Shown here: positions 26,477 to 35,327 of the stretch, in pieces
Layout: every line of letters begins with the position of its first letter
Numbering within the stretch: the stretch's first letter is position 1
Source: Chitinophagaceae bacterium
GTDB taxonomy: Bacteria > Bacteroidota > Bacteroidia > Chitinophagales > Chitinophagaceae
Length of the DNA: 45,263 nt
Assembly (NCBI GenBank): GCA_027486835.1
Contig: JAIXOJ010000211.1
Span: 1-45,263 of the forward strand
Direction of reading: 5' to 3'
Notes under the pieces: model-generated
Databases searched by the model: none
What the model was told of the DNA's origin: nothing
The model's input: only the letters and a program-made list of their open reading frames with translations
Made by a program: the position numbers and the translations under genes

Positions 26477-27547
26477 TTACTTCAATAGGTTTTTTAGGGT
26501 AGCCATCAGCTCCTCACCACGGAGGTTTTTACCAATAATTTTTCCGTCAGGATCTACAAGCATATTAGAAGGTATGCTTTGAATTTTGTATTGCTGGGCT
26601 ACGGCATTGTTCCAAAACTGTAGGTCACTTACTTGAGTCCAAGGTAAGTTGTCGTCTTTGATGGCTTTGAGCCAGCTATCTTTTTCTTTGTCTAAAGAGA
26701 TACCCAGAACGGTGAAATTTTTGTCTTTATAAGCATTGTATGCAGCAACTACATTCGGGTTTTCCATTCGGCAAGGTCTGCACCAACTAGCCCAAAAATC
26801 TACTAGCACATATTTACCTCTGTAAGAAGTGAGTTTTACAGGTTTTCCATCGACATCGTTTTGCGTAAAATCGGCGGCCATTGACCCTACATTACCCATT
26901 TTGCCAGATTGGATGTTTCGTTCTATTTCTTTAGCAAAAACGATTTTTTTAGCGGAGGGTTTTAGGCTGTTATATCTCAATTCTACCGTTGCATCATCGT
27001 ATAATTTGCTGAATTGGTAGAGGATAAAGGCACTTACGGGGGAAGCAGATTTTTCTTTTAGAAAGTTATCTGTGAAAGCTTTCAGCTTATCGCGATTAAG
27101 GTTGAAAACCCCAATGAGGCTGTCTCTTTTTTTGCTGCCTTGTTTTTCGGCGTTAATTTGAGGCACAATTTTACCCAATACATCATTAATAGGTGTGAAT
27201 CCTTTTACAAAAGTTTTATAATCGTTTTGGTACACAGAACCAGTGAATACAGCTGATTTCAGTTTGGTCATTTCACCTGTAACCGTCACATTTTCATTCC
27301 CTAAAAACAATTCAGCCATTTCTTGGGTACCGATAAAGCTCAACTGGAAAAAGCCTGGATCCTCTAATTTGCCTGTTAATTGAAATTTGCCATTTTTTGC
27401 ATAATCCTGTGCGATGGTATTGCCCTCAACATTTTGCAAAAAGACCAAGGTGCTATCTTTTAAACCCTTTATAGTCCCGTTGACATTAAACCCGTTTTGG
27501 GCAAAAGCAAACAGTGGCAAAAAACACACGAACAACATTTTTTTCAT
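26477..27547 (-). CDS. TlpA-family thiol-disulfide oxidoreductase with DUF4369 domain
   Basis: 356 residues. A signal peptide (about 1-17, LPLFAFAQ) is followed by a DUF4369-type beta-rich domain (about 18-115: FNVNGTIKGLKDSTLVFLQN) and a helical linker. The C-terminal thioredoxin fold (about 215-356) has YVLVDFWASWCRPCRMENP with the CxxC redox pair near 253-256, and the cis-Pro region IQSIPSNMLVDPDGKI. In Bacteroidota these periplasmic proteins reduce disulfides, for example in cytochrome c maturation or under stress; the precise client is not known. It follows hisIE by 28 bases on the same strand and could be co-transcribed with the histidine genes. Confidence 0.9.
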   Translation of the reverse strand: MKKMLFVCFLPLFAFAQNGFNVNGTIKGLKDSTLVFLQNVEGNTIAQDYAKNGKFQLTGKLEDPGFFQLSFIGTQEMAELFLGNENVTVTGEMTKLKSAVFTGSVYQNDYKTFVKGFTPINDVLGKIVPQINAEKQGSKKRDSLIGVFNLNRDKLKAFTDNFLKEKSASPVSAFILYQFSKLYDDATVELRYNSLKPSAKKIVFAKEIERNIQSGKMGNVGSMAADFTQNDVDGKPVKLTSYRGKYVLVDFWASWCRPCRMENPNVVAAYNAYKDKNFTVLGISLDKEKDSWLKAIKDDNLPWTQVSDLQFWNNAVAQQYKIQSIPSNMLVDPDGKIIGKNLRGEELMATLKNLLK

Positions 27548-27575
27548 TCTTACTACTTTATTAATTTATACTAGT

Positions 27576-28199
27576 TTATTTTTTATGTCTAGATTCCAAA
27601 ACCTCCATGACCTCGTGCAATTTATAGCCTTTGGCTTTAAGCAAAAGCAAATAATGGAAAAGTAAATCGGCTGCCTCGCCTAAAAACAGTTCTTTATTAT
27701 CATCTTTTGCTTCAATTACTAGCTCAACCGCCTCCTCTCCTACTTTTTGTGCCACTTTATTTATGCCTTTTGCCAGCATTCTTGCAGTATAGGATTCTTC
27801 AGGAGGTGCAGAACTTCTGGCTTCAATAATTGCCTCTAACTGAGCTAGGAAAGAAGGATGGGTGTTCGGTTCATTCCAGCAGGTGTCGGCACCTGTATGG
27901 CAAACTGACCCATTTGGTCGTGCTTTAATTAAGAGGGTATCATTATCGCAATCGACTGCTAGGTTTACGAGTGTTAACCAATGCCCGCTCTCCTCCCCTT
28001 TTGTCCATAAGCGTTGCTTAGACCGGCTGAAAAAAGTGACTAGACCCGTTTGGTAGGTTTTTTCTACAGCCGCTGTATTCATAAATCCGAGCATTAGCAC
28101 TTTGGCAGTATCCGCATCTTGAACAATAGCTGGCACTAGGCCATCGGAATATTTATGGTACTGTATTTCAAGCGTATCAGGAACAGTGAATTGATTCAT
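27576..28199 (-). CDS. hisIE: Bifunctional phosphoribosyl-AMP cyclohydrolase / phosphoribosyl-ATP pyrophosphatase
   Basis: 207 residues. The HisI part (about 1-112) shows VLMLGFMN, the active-site run VDCDNDTLLIKARPNG and the zinc ligands in SVCHTGADTCW; the HisE part (about 115-207) shows KGINKVAQKVGEEAVELVIE and AADLLFHYLLLLKAKG. It performs steps two and three of histidine synthesis: PR-ATP to PR-AMP, then ring opening to ProFAR. The order is the usual fused form. It lies downstream of hisF (gap 138 bases) in the hisH-hisA-hisF-hisIE run. Confidence 0.95.
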   Translation of the reverse strand: MNQFTVPDTLEIQYHKYSDGLVPAIVQDADTAKVLMLGFMNTAAVEKTYQTGLVTFFSRSKQRLWTKGEESGHWLTLVNLAVDCDNDTLLIKARPNGSVCHTGADTCWNEPNTHPSFLAQLEAIIEARSSAPPEESYTARMLAKGINKVAQKVGEEAVELVIEAKDDNKELFLGEAADLLFHYLLLLKAKGYKLHEVMEVLESRHKK

Positions 28200-28337
28200 T
28201 TATTAGTAAATATTAAGCGTGAAACGGTGAGAGGATGGTATGTTAAATCAGTTTAGGTAATGATTACATTACTTGTACGCAAGGGCTTTTTACACCTTAC
28301 AAGAACAATAAGTATTTGATTGTCTATTTCGGCCAAA

Positions 28338-29096
28338 TTACTTTCTTACATGGATACCCTTTAGGGATAAATAATTTTTTAGTTGCGGAATGGCTATTTC
28401 TTTGAAGTGAAAAATACTTGCGGCTAATGCTGCATCAGCATTAGCGTAGTTGAATACAGTTTCAAAATGTTCCATAGTACCGCCACCACCGCTGGCAATA
28501 ATAGGTACAGGTAGTTGTTCACTTAATAGCTTGGTTATGGTAATATCGAAACCCTGCTTGGTGCCATCTTGGTTCATGGATGTGAGTAAAATTTCACCCG
28601 CACCCATTGCTACTGCCTGCTTTGCCCATTGAAAACAAGGTATCTCCGTTTTAAGGCGCCCCCCATTTAAATACACATAGTATTCTCCATTAGCCTCTTG
28701 CTTGGTATCAATGGCTAATACAACAAACTGACTTCCAAACTCTTTGGCCAAATCTTGAATGAGTGTAGGATTTTTAAATGCGGCAGAATTGATACTTACT
28801 TTGTCTGCGCCATTATGCAGTAATACCGATGCATCTGCCACCGAACTAACCCCGCCTCCTACCGTAAAAGGAATATTGATCGTTCTGGCAATTCGGTTTA
28901 CGAGTTCGTGCAGGGTTTTTCTTTTCTCCACAGTTGCAGTGATATCCAGAAAAACTAATTCATCTGCACCTTCTTGGGCATAGAGCGCACCCAATTCTAC
29001 CGGGTCGCCCGCATCCCTTATTTGTTCGAAATTGATACCTTTTACCGTTCGGCCATCTTTGATATCTAAGCACGGAATAATTCTTTTAGCAAGCAT
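28338..29096 (-). CDS. hisF: Imidazole glycerol phosphate synthase, cyclase subunit
   Basis: 252 residues, the normal length. A (beta/alpha)8 barrel: [19 protein letters not shown] with the catalytic Asp11, [30 protein letters not shown] with the second catalytic Asp, [17 protein letters not shown] and [13 protein letters not shown]. HisF takes ammonia made by HisH through the barrel and converts PRFAR to IGP and AICAR. HisH is encoded two genes upstream on the same strand, HisA directly upstream with a gap of 76 bases. Confidence 0.96.
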   Translation of the reverse strand: MLAKRIIPCLDIKDGRTVKGINFEQIRDAGDPVELGALYAQEGADELVFLDITATVEKRKTLHELVNRIARTINIPFTVGGGVSSVADASVLLHNGADKVSINSAAFKNPTLIQDLAKEFGSQFVVLAIDTKQEANGEYYVYLNGGRLKTEIPCFQWAKQAVAMGAGEILLTSMNQDGTKQGFDITITKLLSEQLPVPIIASGGGGTMEHFETVFNYANADAALAASIFHFKEIAIPQLKNYLSLKGIHVRK

Positions 29097-29172
29097 AATT
29101 TAATGGATAGAAAGGTTTTGTGATAAGCAACAATTGGGCAAAGATTAAAGCAAGTTCCATTATTGGTTGTTT

Positions 29173-29949
29173 CTATTGGTTATTTTCCACAAAAGCGGTG
29201 AGTTGCTTGAGGGTAATCTTGTTTTCATAAATGGCTTTACCAATAATCACCCCCGAAAGACCTGCCTGCTTGAGCGCTATTACATCGTCTATCACTGCAA
29301 CACCGCCGCTGGCGACTAATTGCAATGCGGGAAGTTTTTTAAGTATTTGTTGGTATAAGTCGATAGCTGGCCCTTCGAGTTTTCCATCTTTGCTAACGTC
29401 AGTACAGAAAACCTGTTTTACACCTAGCTGCATGTACGATTCTATGAAATCTGCAACCTTAAGGTCGGTTTCCTCTAGCCATCCCCCTATCGTAATTTTC
29501 TCCTCTTTTACATCGGCGCCTAAAAAAAACCGGTCTGACCCATATTGTTGCAACCAACTAACAAAAAGTGGTTTGTTTTTAACGGCAATGCTGCCCACTG
29601 TAGCCAATGCTGCACCAGAATTGAACACAATGTCCACATCCTTATCAGACTTAATTCCACCACCAAAATCAATCACTAAATTGGTTTTTGTTGCGATTGC
29701 TTCTAACACTTTCCAGTTTTGCACGGCTCCTGCTTTTGCTCCATCTAAATCTACCAAATGCAATCTATGGAGTCCCGCATCTTCAAACTGCTTGGCAATG
29801 TATAAGGGATGTTCATGGTAAATAGTTAATTTACTGTAGTCACCTTGGGTCAATCGAACACATTTGCCATCTATTACATCTATGGCTGGAATAATTGTGA
29901 AAGTTGATGCGGTTTTTTTAGACAAGCCCGCATGAGTAGGTTTTGACAA
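29173..29949 (-). CDS. hisA: ProFAR isomerase
   Basis: 258 residues; it catalyses ProFAR to PRFAR. Motifs: IIPAIDVIDGKCVRLTQGDY with the catalytic Asp, HLVDLDGAKAG, VIDFGGGIKSDKD, AALATVGSIA, FCTDVSKDGKLEGPA and VASGGVAVIDDV. The start is unusual: no ATG occurs in frame before the conserved IIPAID, so a TTG at 29949 is taken, giving about 18 residues before the conserved start; an internal TTG at codon 9 is an alternative. Position between hisH and hisF agrees with the assignment. Confidence 0.93.
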   Translation of the reverse strand: MSKPTHAGLSKKTASTFTIIPAIDVIDGKCVRLTQGDYSKLTIYHEHPLYIAKQFEDAGLHRLHLVDLDGAKAGAVQNWKVLEAIATKTNLVIDFGGGIKSDKDVDIVFNSGAALATVGSIAVKNKPLFVSWLQQYGSDRFFLGADVKEEKITIGGWLEETDLKVADFIESYMQLGVKQVFCTDVSKDGKLEGPAIDLYQQILKKLPALQLVASGGVAVIDDVIALKQAGLSGVIIGKAIYENKITLKQLTAFVENNQ

Positions 29950-30087
29950 TTCCTGAATAATTATAATTATGAAAGTAAGTAAGTTGTATGTACCAAATTC
30001 TTGATTCTGTGTTACTCAAAAATCAAAGGATGATTTTTTAAATAACTATAAGCATAAGCATAAAAACATTGATGGAAGCTATCCTGA

Positions 30088-30726
30088 TTATGTAAGCTCA
30101 ATAAAATTCTGAAGCATTCGTTCACCAAGAGCAGCCGATTTCTCCACATGAAACTGAACTCCAAAAAAATTATCCTTTTGAAAAGCTGCGCAATAAGGTT
30201 GGGTATAATGAGCAGTTGCAATACTATATGGATTATCCGCAACAAAATAACTATGTACAAAATAGCAATAACTATTTTCTGGAACACCATTCATTAAAGG
30301 GGAACGAAGATGGGTAATGGTGTTCCATCCTATTTGTGGCACTTTTACTGGGTGCACTTCATTAGGCTGGAATATTTGAACCTTTTCTTCGAATATACCC
30401 AAACAAGGGGTTTCGTTTTCTTCGGAAAATGAACAGAGCAATTGCATGCCTACACAGATGCCCAATACTGGCTGTATAAGGGTTGGTATAAGCTGATCTA
30501 AACCAGCCGCTTGCAAACTTCTCATCGCACTACTGGCTTCGCCCACTCCTGGAAAGATTACCTTTTTTGCCGATTGTATAACAGCATGGTCATCGGATAC
30601 AACGGCTTCAACCCCAATTCTTTCGAGTGCGTATAATACACTTTGGATATTACCTGCATTGTATTTGATGATGACTACCTTGTTTCTAGAACTAGCGAAG
30701 GGGGGCAAATCAGATGGAGAATACAT
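30088..30726 (-). CDS. hisH: Imidazole glycerol phosphate synthase, glutamine amidotransferase subunit
   Basis: 212 residues, class I glutaminase. The nucleophile Cys lies in VLGICVGMQLL, the oxyanion/dimer loop in VIFPGVGEASSAM, and the catalytic His-Glu pair in GVQFHVEKS. N-terminal KVVIIKYNAGNIQSV is the standard HisH beginning; here it is preceded by about 15 extra residues (MYSPSDLPPFASSRN), for which no later ATG exists. It supplies ammonia to HisF. A short heptamer array (30731-30751) sits just upstream of the start. Confidence 0.95.
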   Translation of the reverse strand: MYSPSDLPPFASSRNKVVIIKYNAGNIQSVLYALERIGVEAVVSDDHAVIQSAKKVIFPGVGEASSAMRSLQAAGLDQLIPTLIQPVLGICVGMQLLCSFSEENETPCLGIFEEKVQIFQPNEVHPVKVPQIGWNTITHLRSPLMNGVPENSYCYFVHSYFVADNPYSIATAHYTQPYCAAFQKDNFFGVQFHVEKSAALGERMLQNFIELT

Positions 30727-30730
30727 TGTT

Positions 30731-30751
30731 GTAGGGGTTAGGGATTAGGGG
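30731..30751. repeat. Short (T/G)TAGGG(G/A) heptamer array upstream of hisH
   Basis: Three 7-nt units in a row, GTAGGGG, TTAGGGA and TTAGGGG, ending in TTAG, directly in front of the hisH start. Related heptamers occur at 38273-38325, 40641-40668 and inverted at 40777-40839. Confidence 0.6.
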
Positions 30752-30957
30752 TTAGAAATGAAAACTAAAGAATAGCATTATTCCTTTTGCCTTGAAATTA
30801 GCGTCTTGAATTTACTACTCTAAAGTACCCATTTCGCCTAGGTCAAGTTGAAAAAAGTCAAAAAGGTTGGTTAGAAAACCGATTTCTAATCTTAACAATC
30901 AATTGTCTTTTTTGAGTTAATTAAAATAGGTTGACAGTTCCATATTTATTACAATGC

Positions 30958-31740
30958 TTAATCTGTTGCTAAGATTCCAGATAAAAATTGATTTGTTGTC
31001 GCTACAATATCCTTTGATGCTGTAAGTGCCTTGATATAAGCAGTTCCTATGATGGCACCATTTGCATATTTACAGGCACTCTCAAAGGTGTTGCGGTCTT
31101 TAATCCCGAAACCAACCAAAACTGGATTGGCTAATTGCAAGGATTGCAACCGCTGTAAATATTGTTCTACCGCAGCAAAGTCTTTTTCGTTACCAGTGGT
31201 GGAAGAAGAAGATACTGCATACAAAAATCCACTGCTTAAATTGTCTAACATTCGAACCCGCTCTAAACTCGTTTCTGGGGTTACCAGAAAAATAAAATCA
31301 AGCCCGTTTTTCCGAATAATGGCACCAAACTCAGTTTCAAATTCGTAAGCAGGTAAATCGGGGAGTATCAATCCTGAAACGCCCGCCGCGGCGGCATCCG
31401 CACAAAAACTTTCGAAGCCATATTGGAGAACAGGGTTCATGTATCCCATCAAAATAATGGGTGCATGATGTTTACCTGCGGCTCTATAATTTTTCAACTG
31501 TTGTAACAATACGGCAATCGTCATTCCATTTTGTAGGGCCACTGCACTACTTTCTTGAATCACTTGACCATCGGCTAATGGGTCACTGTAGGGCATTCCG
31601 ATTTCTATTAAATCTGCTCCAGCATTGGTAAGGGCTTCTACTACCTCTAAAGTACTTTCCAAGGAGGGATAACCAGCCGTGCAATAAACATTCAGCACTC
31701 GGTGTTGCTTATTGCTAAATATCTTCTGTATGTTGCTCAT
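30958..31740 (-). CDS. trpA: Tryptophan synthase alpha subunit
   Basis: 260 residues from Met at 31740 (MSNIQKIF); longer frames to 31770 add 10 residues not typical of the family. Seen: VLNVYCTAGYPSLESTLEVV, LIEIGMPYSDPLADGQVIQ with the catalytic Glu and Asp, ILMGYMNPVLQYG, GLILPDLPAYE, FLVTPETS and VGFGIKDR. It cleaves indole-glycerol phosphate and channels indole to TrpB. No trpB or other trp gene is in the window; the gene precedes hisH on the same strand with a gap of about 230 bases, so it may have its own promoter. Separation from the trp operon is noteworthy. Confidence 0.95.
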   Translation of the reverse strand: MSNIQKIFSNKQHRVLNVYCTAGYPSLESTLEVVEALTNAGADLIEIGMPYSDPLADGQVIQESSAVALQNGMTIAVLLQQLKNYRAAGKHHAPIILMGYMNPVLQYGFESFCADAAAAGVSGLILPDLPAYEFETEFGAIIRKNGLDFIFLVTPETSLERVRMLDNLSSGFLYAVSSSSTTGNEKDFAAVEQYLQRLQSLQLANPVLVGFGIKDRNTFESACKYANGAIIGTAYIKALTASKDIVATTNQFLSGILATD

Positions 31741-32046
31741 AAATTCATTCATTGATTCTGTTTGGAACATTACGTTTCCTTATTCCTTCTCTAAAAATGG
31801 GTCGTTCATTGTTTGCCATAAACCGAACTAACCCGTGCAATCTTATGAAAACATTGTTTGTGCAGTACATAAAAAGTTTTCACTCCTTAAGCAAAAATCT
31901 TCTCTCTAACTTCCGTGCTGAATTTTTGAGTGGTTTTGCATGTACAAAAGCTTACAGAAAGAATAAATTGGTACAACCTTTAGGGAAGCTTACAGAAATT
32001 ATTACCAGTTGAGTTCCACCCCTGATTTTTTTGAATACAGGTGGCG
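31741..32046. other. Spacer, no gene seen
   Basis: About 300 AT-rich bases between the trpA start and the BamA-like gene stop, both on the minus strand. Open frames on the plus strand carry no recognisable features. No strong hairpin. Confidence 0.45.
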
Positions 32047-33924
32047 TTAATTTACCGAAATAAAATCTGGCCTTTTGATGTATTGGCTATTGTATTTGAA
32101 TTGCAAATCGGAAGAAATGGTAAAGAGGAATGGCGTCATGCCTCCTACTGTTCTAGGGAAATAAGAAATTTTACATTCAATGGTGCCAAAAACGAGGTTC
32201 TCATTTCTTGTCCGCATTCCACAACCAATACTTGCATATCCATCGCCAGTAAACCAATTTTGATTATCTGGGTGTAAGCCCGCCAACGATACATAAGAAA
32301 AGGGGGCAAAACTGAATCCTGCCAATTTCCAAGTGTTATAGAATACAGATACGCAGCTTATAGAGATTCTACCATTAGCAATGGTGGATGAGTCGGAATT
32401 GATTTGGTCTATGCCATACACCCCATTTAATCGAAGCCGATCATCAAGAAATTGATTGAATTGGTGGGTGATACTACCTGTTAGAAAGTGTCTAGTTAGC
32501 CATTTGCTATGGCAAATTCTGCGCAATTTGGTAAATGTTTCCACGTTGAAAAGCATGCTCATGTCTTCCATTTGATTTTTTCTAAAATAGCTTGCGAGTC
32601 TGAGGGTATAGTTGAAATAACTCTTTTTTCGTGAGAAATATTCCCTTTGTAAATCTAATGCTACATAAGGTCGGCTGTATCCTACTTTATCTGTCCACCC
32701 TCCTACTAATGAATAATTGTAGCCTTCTGGAACGTCCTCGTTTCTACCAAATCCATAGAGGAAATTGGTACGATAATATTCTTGTTTGAAACGAGTATAA
32801 GCAACTAACACGCTAGTTAAATCCGCATATTGCGGTTGATATACATTTTCAAATTTAGCAGGCACTTTATCAAAAGTGCGGTTGGCAATCCGGGTAGCTA
32901 CAAAATGTTTCACTTTTCTGTCGTTGATTTCGTTGCTAAAGTTGTGGCCTCCTACATTGTAGCCCGCCCAACTATCAAAATTTCGATAACTGTAGTTAAT
33001 ATCCGTTGCATATACCGAATCATTGTTAAACTGGTTGTTGCTATAATGAACAGATGCTTCCACCGCACCCGTCCACAGAAAATACGGACTTACCAGCGGT
33101 TGTTCTACCCTCATGTACCAATTACTCTCTTGCCTTTGGCCACTACTGTAAGCGTTAGCCAAATTTTGATACCCAAAACCTAGGTTTCCAAAGCCTCCAA
33201 ATACATTTCGCCTCAGGTATTCAAACCCGTAGCCATACCGAGGATTCCTTTCTAAATCGTACATCCCTTGAATAGCTATTCGCTGACCCGTACCCATCAA
33301 ATTATTATCATTAATTTCCCCATAGGCGTTCTTTTCAGTGGCTTCTCCGCTTGCGCCAATAGAAAACACATCTTTATAGAAAACAGAAACATCCACTGAA
33401 TTACTGTCTAATTTGCTTGGATTCACCACAATATTGGCATCCTGCAAATAGGACTGCTCCCGTAAGTACCGAATATTATCCGCCAATAAATTAGGATAAA
33501 GTGTATCCCCCAATTGAAAAAAAAGATTTTTAGAGACTAAGGAGGCTTTGGTTGATTTGTGGAGATAAGTAGCAGCGTCGATAAAAAAATTCTTTTTTCT
33601 TAACGAAGTGTCATTAACCGATATACCAAAGCTGACATTGGAAATAGCTATGCTTCCAATGGTTTTACCTTGAAACCTCATAAAGGCATCGCTATTCTTT
33701 ACGGGTACAATATCACCGTTAACTTCCAATGGGCAATCAATGGCCACACTTTTACCCAACCACCCAAGTAGCCCTCTTTTCTTGGCTAGGAAAAACGTAT
33801 CCTGCTTAGGTTTAGGGATTGAATCGACTGTTTGGGCATTTGATATTATTCCGAAAACTGCTTCCAATGCCATGATGGAAATAGCCAAATTAAGCAAACG
33901 CAATATGGAGTTTGTTTTATTCAA
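32047..33924 (-). CDS. BamA/TamA-like (Omp85-type) outer-membrane protein
   Basis: 625 residues. The start appears to be TTG, as a stop codon closes the frame just upstream and the next ATG (codon 18) would cut the signal peptide. After the signal (to about 30) there is a POTRA-like region (about 90-190: GKTIGSIAISN, LLADNIRYLREQSYLQDANI, DVSVFYKDVFSIG), then a beta-barrel (about 195-625) rich in aromatic strands (YGYGFEYLRRNVFGGFGNLGF) but without the short Omp85 C-terminal signature in an obvious form. A role in outer-membrane protein or lipid export is inferred from the POTRA-plus-barrel layout; the specific substrate is unknown. It is about twice smaller than BamA and alone in its transcript. 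Confidence 0.65.
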   Translation of the reverse strand: MNKTNSILRLLNLAISIMALEAVFGIISNAQTVDSIPKPKQDTFFLAKKRGLLGWLGKSVAIDCPLEVNGDIVPVKNSDAFMRFQGKTIGSIAISNVSFGISVNDTSLRKKNFFIDAATYLHKSTKASLVSKNLFFQLGDTLYPNLLADNIRYLREQSYLQDANIVVNPSKLDSNSVDVSVFYKDVFSIGASGEATEKNAYGEINDNNLMGTGQRIAIQGMYDLERNPRYGYGFEYLRRNVFGGFGNLGFGYQNLANAYSSGQRQESNWYMRVEQPLVSPYFLWTGAVEASVHYSNNQFNNDSVYATDINYSYRNFDSWAGYNVGGHNFSNEINDRKVKHFVATRIANRTFDKVPAKFENVYQPQYADLTSVLVAYTRFKQEYYRTNFLYGFGRNEDVPEGYNYSLVGGWTDKVGYSRPYVALDLQREYFSRKKSYFNYTLRLASYFRKNQMEDMSMLFNVETFTKLRRICHSKWLTRHFLTGSITHQFNQFLDDRLRLNGVYGIDQINSDSSTIANGRISISCVSVFYNTWKLAGFSFAPFSYVSLAGLHPDNQNWFTGDGYASIGCGMRTRNENLVFGTIECKISYFPRTVGGMTPFLFTISSDLQFKYNSQYIKRPDFISVN

Positions 33925-34186
33925 ATCGATTTAAACAAGTACAGATAGATGAAAATGGGGTGGGAGTAAATATAACCTACGAATACATAAAACAAAGAAA
34001 AATAGCGGTATGATATGGTTTATTGGCATTAGAATAACAAAGAGATACGTAAGAATTTCCCTTACTCCACTAGTAGGTGCGTTAATTGTCGAGTTCATGG
34101 TCTTCTTAACTAGCTATGCTGAAAACGGGATACACTTGTGCCTTAACTTCTCAAAAATTTAAGCATTCGGAATGTTTGTAATCACA

Positions 34187-34281
34187 AGAAAATGGTTTGC
34201 GAAAAAGTCGCTATAATCTTTGTAGTTCCCTCGCTTTTGGAGCTAGGGTCAAGGTGAGGTATAATTCGCAAACCATTTTCT
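34187..34281. repeat. MITE-like palindromic element with conserved core (copy 2)
   Basis: Perfect 17-bp terminal inverted repeats, AGAAAATGGTTTGCGAA (34187-34203) and its complement (34265-34281). The 33-nt core at 34228-34260, read on the minus strand, runs ACCTCACC to AGCGAGGG and matches 23 of 33 bases of the core at 4998-5030, with the same length but unrelated arms. Like copy 1 it lies between divergent genes. Confidence 0.7.
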
Positions 34282-34480
34282 GTTCAGTGTAAATACCAAA
34301 TTAGTCAGCTTACGTAGTGATTATCAGAGCAGTAACACACTTTAGAATGCTTTTAAAAAGTCCCTTTGCCAGAATGGCAGCAATTATGTTAATATAATAG
34401 CTCAAAGAATTAAATTTGCCATAATGGCTTTAAAAATCGGCGATTACACGACGAATTAAGACATAATGACACATTGATTT

Positions 34481-34900
34481 GTTTTTTACCCATGCGTAGT
34501 TAACATTTGCTCACACGAACTTGTTTTTTGCTCATGCGTAATTAACATTTGCTCACACGAACTTGTTTTTTACCCATGCGTAATTGGCATTTGCTCACAC
34601 AAACTTGATTTTTTCCCATGCGTATTTAACATTTGCTCGCTCACACATGACATTGTGTCCTTCGTATATTTTATTTTCCCGTGTATAATTAACATTTTCC
34701 CGCACGCAGCTAACATTTTCCCGCTCAGAGCAAACATTTTCCCGCTCAGAGATGACATTTTCCCACTCAGAGATGACGTTTTCCTTTACGTAAATGACAT
34801 TTGCGCATACACAGTTGGCATTTGCTTAGACGTAGACGTTATTTGCGCTCTTGTTGGTAGCATTTACTTGTTCACAATGGGCATCGGCACGCGCGCAAAT
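34481..34900. repeat. 21-nt minisatellite, about 20 degenerate copies
   Basis: Units step exactly 21 nt from 34481 to 34880, recognisable by (A/G)ACATTT(G/T)C followed by a C-rich part and CG. Early copies alternate to give a 42-bp higher-order period (CATGCGTA at 34491, 34533, 34575). The period of seven codons gives heptapeptide repeats, for example SGKM-containing on the minus strand and NIFPLR on the plus strand, but stops interrupt both strands, so no gene is called. Confidence 0.85.
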
Positions 34901-35274
34901 CAATTTCGTATAAACACTTGCACCATTTTTTAGGACATCTAGATTTTTTACCCTGCCACTATTGGTAGAAGTTAACTAGATATTGTATGACAACCTTTGT
35001 TTGTAATTACTGATTTGTACAATGGACGAATGAAAACCGACGCTATGCCTGAAAGGGATAAAAAAGTGCGTCTACTCCCCGAAAATATTAAGCATTTGGG
35101 ATGTATAACTGCGAATGATGCCAATGGCATTTTTTCACGCTATTAAGGTATCGCTATTTATTTTTGTTACGAAAACGAGTGGATCCAGCGACATATTTTA
35201 AACAGTATTTTTTAATGACAGAAAAATGACAGAAGCATGACGTTTGTCTTATTGTTCTGCGATTGACTAGCGGC

Positions 35275-35282
35275 TACATTTG
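35275..35282 (+). promoter_or_regulatory. hemA promoter -7 box
   Basis: TACATTTG matches TAnnTTTG. An ATTG at 35251-35254 lies 20 bases upstream, the usual spacing to the -33 TTTG element of Bacteroidota promoters. hemA starts 46 bases downstream. Confidence 0.6.
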
Positions 35283-35327
35283 CCGACTACCAAAATTGGT
35301 GTGGGAAAGCGTGGTTAAGAAAATGAG

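Larger units (their letters stand above)
33925..35327. other. Long 1.4-kb non-coding spacer with two repeat systems
   Basis: Divergent space between the BamA-like gene (-) and hemA (+). It holds a palindromic element (34187-34281), a 21-nt minisatellite (34481-34900), a 17-nt motif TTAAGCATT(C/T)GG(A/G)ATGT at 34159-34175 and 35088-35104, and the hemA promoter near 35275. ORFs in the minisatellite are repeat-derived. No other gene seen. Confidence 0.6.

Noticed and set aside
34570-34933. Open frames on both strands within the 21-nt minisatellite
   Set aside because: They are products of the repeat period (a multiple of three) and are broken by stops beyond a few units on each strand.
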